Positions 55,903 to 64,000 of a stretch of DNA of 64,000 nt are shown one piece after another. The notes below the pieces were generated by a model. It ran no database searches. It saw only the letters and a program-made list of their open reading frames with translations, and had not been told where the DNA came from. The position numbers and the translations under genes were made by a program. Numbering within the stretch: position 1 is the first letter of the stretch; each line of letters opens with the position of its first letter. This DNA comes from Annona cherimola (lineage: Eukaryota; Streptophyta; Magnoliopsida; Magnoliales; Annonaceae). The stretch is from positions 54,303,174 to 54,367,173 of the forward strand of contig CM059975.1 of NCBI GenBank assembly GCA_030490835.1, in the 5' to 3' direction.

Positions 55903-58900
55903 TATGATACCTAGGACATTTTGAGATCAATAAATATAATTTAGGAATTGTATAATTATTAATTGAATGCTTTGAGTTTGATGGATGAGATTAGGGTAAA
56001 TGACTAAGTAAGGTGATTAAGTTAATTACTCTACACAAAAAGACGAAATAAGGTATAGGAAAAGATGAGTTAGCATGTTCATTTAATTCCATTATGGGTG
56101 TGTTTGAGAATGGATAAAACTTTTGATGAAAAGTTGTAGAGATGAGAAGTTGTCAAATGATGTGATATGATAGGGGTAATGATGAGGAATAAATAGAATA
56201 AAGTTAAAATAGATAGGTTAGTTGTGTTGGTAGTTGTGTAGATGATTAAAAAGTAGGGTAGTTGTATAGAAAAATGGGAAGAAATGATTAAAAAATATGA
56301 TAGTTGTGGAGAGTGAAAAGTTTTAGATTGAAAAATTTTAACTTGACAATTTTTTGTTGTTACCAAACACACCCTATGTATGCTAATTTGTTATTATTTG
56401 TTGGGTAAATTAGGTTATTGCTTGATAATTTCTTAACTTGGAGTGTATAAGTCGGATTGACATAAAATTTGGAGGGTAAACACATGTTGATGTGCTCTAC
56501 TTAATGAATGATGTGGATTACGATAATCATGATTAAATTATGGTGATAATAATTAAATTTCATGGAATTTCATGAAATTTTTTCAAATGCTTATATCTTG
56601 CACTAGGATGATCGTTTTGAGGTAAAATTTTTTATTGATGGTTAAAACAAGGTGTTTTACAATTTGGATGGATTTGATTAAGTTAAATCTCATGGGAAGA
56701 TGCTAAACCACTTATGTTTAAAAACCATTAACTTTTTACTTTTAAAAAGTCGGTTACAATTAATGAAAAGTTAAAGCATTTAATGATACAATTGAGGTGT
56801 CTTATGGAGGCGATTTTCGGGCAATTTTTTAAATTATAAAAATTCAGAAAAATGCATAGGAATGTTGCGGCATTTAAGGACGTTAAATGGGGGTAAGATG
56901 GGGCAGCCTTTCACGTTGAAAAATAAAACAAAATGGTAGCTATAGTGTGGAAGTGATTTCATGGAAATGGGTGTAGATTTTGGGCAGCTATTTTTAAAAA
57001 ATAAAAAGCAGAATTATATGGGTGAAAATGTGACAGCACATAAGAGGATAAACCATGAAAATTTTAAGTATAAAATGAGGTGGAAATTAAGGTTAAATGC
57101 AGCTATATAAAAATGGTAAAATGGGAGGTAACTTGGAACTTTTTTGGACAGCAAGGTAAAAAAAAGAAAGAAAAACTCAGCAAGGATGTCCAACCAAGAA
57201 GGAAGAAATGAAGGGAAAAAAAGAGAAAGAAGGGAAGAAGAAGAAATCCAATTAGCGCAAGGAGGAAGCAACAACAACATCACAAGTAGGTGCCCTAATT
57301 ATGTTTTTATTTTTGATAAGTTGAAAGGTTTCCTTACTTAAGTGATGTCTCATAAATTTGGCTCATTTATGAATGAGTTACACAGCCCTTAAACTGTTTA
57401 ATAAATGTTAAATGAGTAGGAAGTTTTACTTCAAATATTAAAGAAATGATATGAATGATTTAAAGCTATTTTGAATAAGGTAATCATGCTAAAATTTAAT
57501 TTAATTTCATACATACGTATCTGTTTTGAACATTTATTGTGTATTGATTAGTTGGGTTATTTTTATGTTAAATTTATGAAATTCCAAACTTATATTACGA
57601 TTCATAGTTAGGTGGAATTATGGATTAGTAACTTGGTAAAATTTTCATCCATTTTTGGTAGAATGATGCTTGATTTAACAATGATGCATATGGATAATTT
57701 TTGGTGTAAAATACATCACTATAGAAGGAGTATGGGATGCCCGAAATGTTAGGGTGAAAGTTAAAAATCTGTTTTATACATATATGTAATGGGGACATCC
57801 AATAATAGGTGGAAAAAAGTTATGTTTTGAATAAATTAATTGAGGAACTTTAATTGCTTTGTTGTTTCTTAATTAATGTGTAAATATGTATCTAAACTAA
57901 GCAAAAATTGAAGAAAAAATTCTGTTTGAGGCCACCTTGATTATCCTATGATATATGTGTAATTAAATGATACAAATCAAGGATATGAATGATAAGGATA
58001 ATGGTTGATCATAGTATTGCATATATTTTTAGCTAAAGTGCAAAAATAAAAAGAAAATATGGCAAAATGAGAAAATATAGGGCTATTTAAGAAAAATTAT
58101 AAAATCTCAAAAAATCGAGATTGAAATTAGTAGCCCTAACTTATAAATAAATACTTTAAATGAATGCCAAGGTGGGAATGCAAAGTATGAGTGTTGGATG
58201 ATAAAAAGGGAAGTGTTAAATTCCAATATATTGAGTTAAACTTAATGGGGGTAAATGAATTCGAAAACTTACCTTAAGTAAGAGTATCAAAATAAAAAAA
58301 GGTTATAATTGGAATCATAACTTAAACCAACATGTGAATTGGAAAAGTTGACACCAAACTTGAGGGAAAAGTGGCTTAAGTTAGCTTTATGTAAATTCAT
58401 TAGGTTGGAAAACCCTAAGGTATGCAAGCACTTGTAATTCTATGCATATTGATAAGATATCATTTTCATTTATTTAGGCAAAGGCAAAGAGAAGGTGGAA
58501 GAAAAAAAATTGAAGCTATCACAGGTAAGCAAGCAAAACCTTTGAAAAGTTACTTTCTCAACTTTTGATAATAAATTACAACTTGTTTTATTTAAATGCT
58601 TTTGAAGTTATTTAAGGATGGTTACTCCTATAATTCTTGCAAATTGTCTTGAATATTATTTTATTAAAATTGTGTTGAAAATTTTTGTTTAAAATGTCAA
58701 TATGTGAAAAGTATGCTAGCATGTCTATGATCATGATGCACAAGGAACTAGCTCTACTTCAGAGGTGTAAGCGGACAGGTTATCCCCCTCTAGTGTGACC
58801 AAGTCGCTTACACAGGCCAAGAGCCGGTGGCACTCTACTTGAGATGAGATCAGGATGATGCGATAGTCGCCTGACTAGCGTACTATCACTATGATGTTCA

Positions 58901-59570
58901 TATCATGTTTATAATAATGCATTTGTGTTATTTATGAAACACTCATGTTGGGTATGAATTTTCTATTTGAAAATATTTATACAAAGGAAAAAGTTTGCTT
59001 GAAAATGATATAACTTGCTTACTAAGTTAGTACTCACGTTATTTTCCAAACCCAAGACAAGTACAAGAAGACTCCAGAGGAAATGAACAAGTTTAACTAA
59101 AGAAATATGATTCTTTTATTCCTTTATATGCACCTACATGAATGGTTAAGTCCTATGGAAGTGATGTTGTGGTCTGCTTACTTTTTATGAAATTAAACAT
59201 CTTTGATGAGATATGTGTGATGGGATTTGACCTTATCAGGAAAAGATTGAAGGGTCATTTGTATGTATGAATTTAATGTGACAAGAATGATGTGAAATTT
59301 TATTATATATGGTGGAAATGATGTGTTGGGAATAGATAATGAATCTAAATACCAGAGCATGTTGATAGCGAAGATGGACAAACTTGGGGTATAAATGAAC
59401 ATGTTACCATGAGGTTAAATTTCTATGGAATGAATCACCAATGTATGTCTGTGATGTAAATTTTAAAAAAAAAAACCCGCAGCGTGACTAGGGCAATAGT
59501 CCTACTCGCATTTACCAATCAATAAACAATCCCAGAGTAAGGCTCCGACACCTCGGGTTGGGGTGCCACA
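55903..59570 (+). mobile_element. family-G solo LTR with a MITE inside
   Basis: Starts TATGATACCTAGGAC (TG apparently mutated to TA) and ends GGGTTGGGGTGCCACA with the usual terminal block. TGCAT (55898-55902) and CGCAT (59571-59575) look like a 5-bp duplication with one change. The variable GC-richer block lies at 58765-58860. No ORF recognised; purine-rich DNA at 57140-57270 gives only low-complexity frames. Confidence 0.7.
56096..56374. mobile_element. Tourist-like MITE inside the solo LTR, TSD TAT
   Basis: GGGTGTGTTTGAG to CCAAACACACCC, flanked by TAT at 56093-56095 and 56375-56377. It inserted after the LTR. Confidence 0.8.
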
Positions 59571-60284
59571 CGCATTAAACAAGATATATAAATGTAATTT
59601 CATGCAACTAAAGCTACAACATAACTATTTTATCATTCAAGCACAAAGAAACCAATTACCAGTCTAAGATATCAAATCTTATATATCTCCTATCACAAGA
59701 AGGCTCAGTCCAAAAACATGACTTTAAATCCCTTCACAATCAAGTTTACAATCATCCCAAAGGGGAAGAATAACAAAACTAAGAAGAGAAATGAGAAGAG
59801 GAGAAGAAATTCTATGTATTGCAGTAAAACAGCTTGATTCTCTACTTGAATCACCCTCTTGCCTTGAGCTATAATTTCTCTCTCTCTCTCTCTCATGGCA
59901 ATCACAAACCTTCTAAGTTATGTTCTTGAAATCCAAAAAATGTATGTATAACCTCTTCAGTTTGGAGTTTCACATGTGACCTTCGCAGTTGCAGCAACCC
60001 TTTTATTCTCTCAATTTGCACATCAGTCAACAACATTTCTATAGCAAAAACAACACAAAAACAACTAAATGTAATTCGATATAATCTAATAAATCAAAAT
60101 GATCTAAAATGAAATAATTTACACTAAATTTAGCTAGAAATGCAAGAAAAATGTACGTGATGCAAAAAACACACAAATGATCAAAATTAATGCAGAGCCT
60201 ATACAAATTTGTGCATTTATCTTGAACTAGCATCCAAACTAAGTGCAAAATGAGTATTAATAATTCTATTTTCATAGAGTTACC
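59571..60284. other. unassigned, possibly the rest of an older LTR
   Basis: AT-rich noncoding DNA with a CT microsatellite at 59876-59895. Possibly contiguous with 55300-55902 before the family-G insertion. Confidence 0.35.
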
Positions 60285-60545
60285 AGTGCACCCAGGTGCA
60301 AATACTTATTTTTTATTTTTAAATTTTTTTACACAATTGTTAATCTAGGTATATTAAATTACTAAAATGTCACTGATTTTTAAAAATAAATAATTTAGAA
60401 ATATCCAAAAAGGTAAAAATTGAGGCACGTTGAAATACACTCAAATTAGTACTTTTATGAAAAAGGTTTTAAAAAATTAAAAAATAGGTTAAATACAGCA
60501 AAGTGCATTGAAGCTACTTGCACTTGGGTGCATTTAATAATATCT
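60285..60545. mobile_element. foldback MITE, GCACC-end family
   Basis: Left AGTGCACCCAGGTGCAAATA, right inverted TGCACCCAAGTGCAAGTAGC. The middle is shortened relative to other copies. Confidence 0.6.
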
Positions 60546-60547
60546 CG

Positions 60548-60815
60548 TTTGTCTACATCTAAAATTTTCAATCTAAAACTTTTCAATCTAAAACTTTTTA
60601 TTCTCTACAACTATCATACTTTTTAATTATTTTTTACTTTTTCCTATACAACTATCATACTTTTCAATCATTTCTAAACAACTACTTATACATTTAACTT
60701 ATCTATTTTCATGTTATTCCATTTGCTCTTCATCGTTACCCTATCACGTTACATCTTTTTCTTCTATTTAAAAAGCTTTTCATCAAAGGTTTTATCATTT
60801 CACAAACACATTCTA
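60548..60815. mobile_element. Tourist-like MITE, eroded
   Basis: Matches the family along its length (AAAACTTTTTATTCTCTAC, CTTTTCAATCATTTCTA), with degraded ends. Confidence 0.6.
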
Positions 60816-62025
60816 TATGGATAAATGATTGTATAAAATATTATTATATTTTACTGCATAAATAAGTGAATCTAAGCATTTTCATAATTTGCACATAAAT
60901 TTATACATTTAAGCAAATGCAATCACACATGTTTTTTATTGGGTGGCCACACATGTTTTTGATTTGTATAAAATTTAGTTTCCTCACTAAAAAATTGCAC
61001 TGGATGCAATAGATAAAGTAGATTTTTCATCTATCATCAATTGGGAAAATAGATAAGTTACATGAAACCATATCTAGACTCTTATTTAAATATACATATA
61101 GAATCTTGAGGTTTTTGCAATTTTTATTTTGTCTTAATTTTGCCAAAAGCCACTTATAATTTTACGTGTAAAAATAGCTATGCTAGTTTGTCGCTTACAT
61201 ATGTATGCTCATATGACTTTCTAACAAAGTCACTTTTAGTCATTATAATTTTAAGGATTTTGCAATTGTTAGCTTATAAGTTTTAATTTTTATCAAAAGA
61301 ACTTGTAAATTTTATTTGCAAAAACACCATCACTAATTTGCCAATTACACCTATTTGGTTTTCAGCAAGATTCACAATTCGAGAAAGATTAGGGCCGATT
61401 CGATGGCTGGTGAGAAGAGGAGTAAGAAGGGAGAAGGGGTGAAAAGGAGAAGGAAAAAAATGGGGAAGTTCGGTATCCCACCCTTAGCTTAATAAGACGT
61501 TTGCTAATACAGGCCAAGCCCATACATGGGTGGGTCCGGTTACTGATTTGCCACTAACCTTTCCACCTGTACCACTTAATCAATTAAAAATTTCTCCGGG
61601 GGCGCTGCCCCATTGACCCCCGCGAGTCGAACCCTATACCTATTTTGTGATGATTCATAATAGTTATAATGTCTCAAACAACGTGTCAATCATACACTTC
61701 TAAATTAATACCCCACAAATCATACTATACCTAATGAATGCAACCACCAAACATGCCAATGCATAACTCATACTTATTCAAATATACTCGTGAATTGTGT
61801 GCCCTATACAACCCGACATACCAAGAGTTTAATGCATGCATGCATACACTAAATGTCCCCCAAGTGCCACATCTACACAAAGTATATACAACACTAATAT
61901 CATTAAGTACTAGTGGTATTCACAAATTACGTCATGACTAAAGAAAGATTATATATAAAAAATACTTGGTTCTCACACCTTCAACTTCATTCCTCTTAGC
62001 TTTCATGAAGAGTAGCGTATCATCT
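60816..62025. other. AT-rich DNA with a GC-rich patch
   Basis: Part of a GGTTACAT foldback arm at about 60825-61080. A patch at 61595-61630 contains GGGGGCGCTGCCCC. Nothing coding recognised. Confidence 0.35.
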
Positions 62026-64000
62026 TGTGATACCCAGACCCAAGTAAGGTTTAATTATATGCAATTTGCATATAAATATGGATCACGTATGGTTTAGTGG
62101 AGTTATAAATGATTTTCCTGAACAATATTGATGATTTATTGCAATTAGGGCAAATGATGATGAATGATGAATATAAGCCGATATGGGTCAATGTGATTAA
62201 AAAGGCTTAATGAGGAGTAGGGAATGTAATTATATTGAGGATAATTATCTCATATATTATGGGTTAACTAATGGAGATTATGTTGCTAATTATGGAGTTA
62301 AGGTAGCAAATGCTAGAAAATGCGTAACTCGACGCCGGGAAGGCGGATTAAGATAAAAATTGAAATGTAAGCACATAATTTTGTGCTTAATATTATGATA
62401 ATTATGGATTATGAAAATAAGGATGAAATTAAGGTGAAAATTGATCATCACCGTTCAAAAATTCAAATGAGCATAAATTGAGCTAGAAAAATCGGATTAA
62501 GATGAAATTTGAAATGAATGGTTAAAGTTATGAGATCTATGCAATGAGAGGCATGGATTAAGCTAATGATGATAAAATCAAGTGATTAATGACATGTTTT
62601 AGTGGCTAATGGATTAGCTCAAAGGAGCATGAAATAGGTGGCATAAAATGGACGTCCAAATGAGTTATTTACATGGAATTTTTGATTTTTAAAAATTACA
62701 AAATATGTAATTAAGTGAGCTACATGGCAAGGGTGGCTGATGGAATTAATTTGGGAAGAATTTTATGGCACAAAATGACAAAACACCAAGGCACATGGAC
62801 GTGGACAGCAATATGGGAGCAATGGAAAGGTCACGTTCAAGTGGCTTTTTGTGATTTTTATTAAATTTTTTTAATAGCTAAATTGACCCCTAATTAAGCT
62901 AGTTGCCTAGGGTGATTAAAAACCCATTAATTAAAGTGAAAATTAGGTGAAAAAATCGTTCAAAAGCTGCTGCAAGTGGACCCCACCCAAGTGGACAACT
63001 ACATGAAGGAAGGGAGGTGCACGATCAAAGGCTGCAAATGTGATTTTTTATAATTTTTTTAATAAGATAATTGGGCCCCTAATTAGGCTACTACCTAGGG
63101 TAGTTAATTAGCCATAAATTAAAGTAAAAATTCGTGGAAAAAAATGGCAATCAGCAGCTGAAATGGACGTTGCATCTTGTGGACAGATTTTGTCCATTAA
63201 TGATGTGGATTTTAATGGATTTATTAAAAATAATTTGCTAATTTAAATGGACCACATTTTTCCATGTCAGCAATAGGGGATAAGAATGTCTTAATCATGC
63301 TTTAAATAAAGTGGAAAGTGGGGCCCACAAGCTGGAAAATTCCAGCATATGCATAGGTGAACGTCCATATGGATAGGAGAGAGAAAGAGAGAAAATAAAA
63401 ATGGAAAAAATTCCCAAGCAAGGCAGCTCTTCACGTCCCCATTCCAGCAGCATGAGGAGGAGGAAAAGAGGAGAAAATGAGAAGGGAAAATGGGAAGAAA
63501 GAAGAGGAACCAAGTTAGGAAAAATGGAGCCCAAGTTGATTCAATTCCAAGTAAGTATACCCTTTGATTATGGGTTGAAAATCATAAGTGAAATTTTCTT
63601 AAATCCTATGTGATGTTACTATTTTGATGTTTAATCATGATTATATAATAATTCATGATTATATGAATTATATAAGTTGATTTATAAAGTTTAATTTGGG
63701 GATTAATCAACCCATATCATCTAATCTACACTTAAGTGTAGTAAATCTGAACTAGGAAAGAAAAATATGAAAAAAATAGTAAATGAACTAATTTTATCAT
63801 TAAAATTTGTGGAAAAATTTATTATGGGGTGATTAAGGAACTAAAAAATTTTCAGATCAAAAGGATAATCACGTTGGAAATTAAAAATCCGAGAAAATCA
63901 ACCTGAACAGGGTTGAATTGGTGTCAGGATCAGCGGTACCAAATGATTTTTAAAAATTTTTGTACAAGAAATTTTGGGTTTAAAGTTTTACAGGATATAT
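62026..64000 (+). mobile_element. 5' part of a family-G LTR running off the window
   Basis: Starts TGTGATACCCAGACCCAAGT and is the inverse complement of the 16950-18943 part of the complete LTR. No gene. The 3' end lies beyond the window, so solo or paired status is unknown. Confidence 0.8.

Noticed and set aside
61595..61630. Organelle DNA insertion suggested by a GC-rich palindrome
   Set aside because: Too short and without any recognisable organelle gene around it.

Overview
The window is nuclear DNA from a flowering plant. It holds one intact host gene inside roughly 50 kb of nested, mostly decayed transposable elements. The evidence for a plant is a DEAD-box RNA helicase with spliceosomal GT-AG introns that closely matches plant RH30/DBP2-type helicases, a telo-box in its leader, SIRE/Maximus-like Ty1/copia sequence, an initiator-tRNA-Met primer binding site, hAT elements with 8-bp target duplications, Tourist-like MITEs and a probable tRNA-derived SINE. 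I cannot name the species; long AT-rich introns and heavy repeat content fit many non-grass angiosperms.

Layout. 1-9073: LTRs of one very long-LTR family (called family G here, probably Ty3/gypsy-like). These are a plus-strand LTR end (to 460), a short internal piece with a minus-strand primer binding site, and a minus-strand LTR (664-9073) that is itself split by a related 3.1-kb solo LTR (2129-5250). 9074-21646: a 5'-truncated Ty1/copia element with degenerate pol, a degenerate extra 3' ORF, polypurine tract and 3' LTR. It is split by a 5.83-kb family-G solo LTR (13118-18943, 5-bp duplication TTTTC), and its own 3' LTR is split by another family-G fragment. 21647-24700: an LTR-like region with a 22-bp minisatellite upstream of a TATA box, then unassigned DNA. 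24700-37800: AT-rich intergenic DNA crowded with foldback and MITE elements, one SINE and two unrecognised small ORFs. 37829-39701: a non-autonomous hAT element.

40450-50603 (minus strand): the RH30-like helicase gene, 10 coding exons and 676 residues, every junction in phase. Intron 4 holds a stack of Tourist-like MITEs, one nested in another. Intron 5 is 4.8 kb with a MITE and a 271-bp tandem duplication. 50811-51089: a further MITE just upstream. 51233-54324: a second hAT element, split by a copia solo LTR (51297-53001, duplication GTTCA). 54325-64000: AT-rich DNA, a family-G solo LTR (55903-59570) carrying a MITE, more MITEs, and the start of another family-G LTR at 62026 that runs off the end.

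The most unusual signal is inside the family-G LTRs. They carry consecutive arrays of short, regularly spaced palindromes (GGACAT..ATGTCC, CAGACC..GTCCG, TTGCTT..AAGCAA types). Several units differ by paired changes that keep the stem, which suggests the hairpins themselves were maintained. The copia LTRs carry an independent array built on GTCGAC palindromes.
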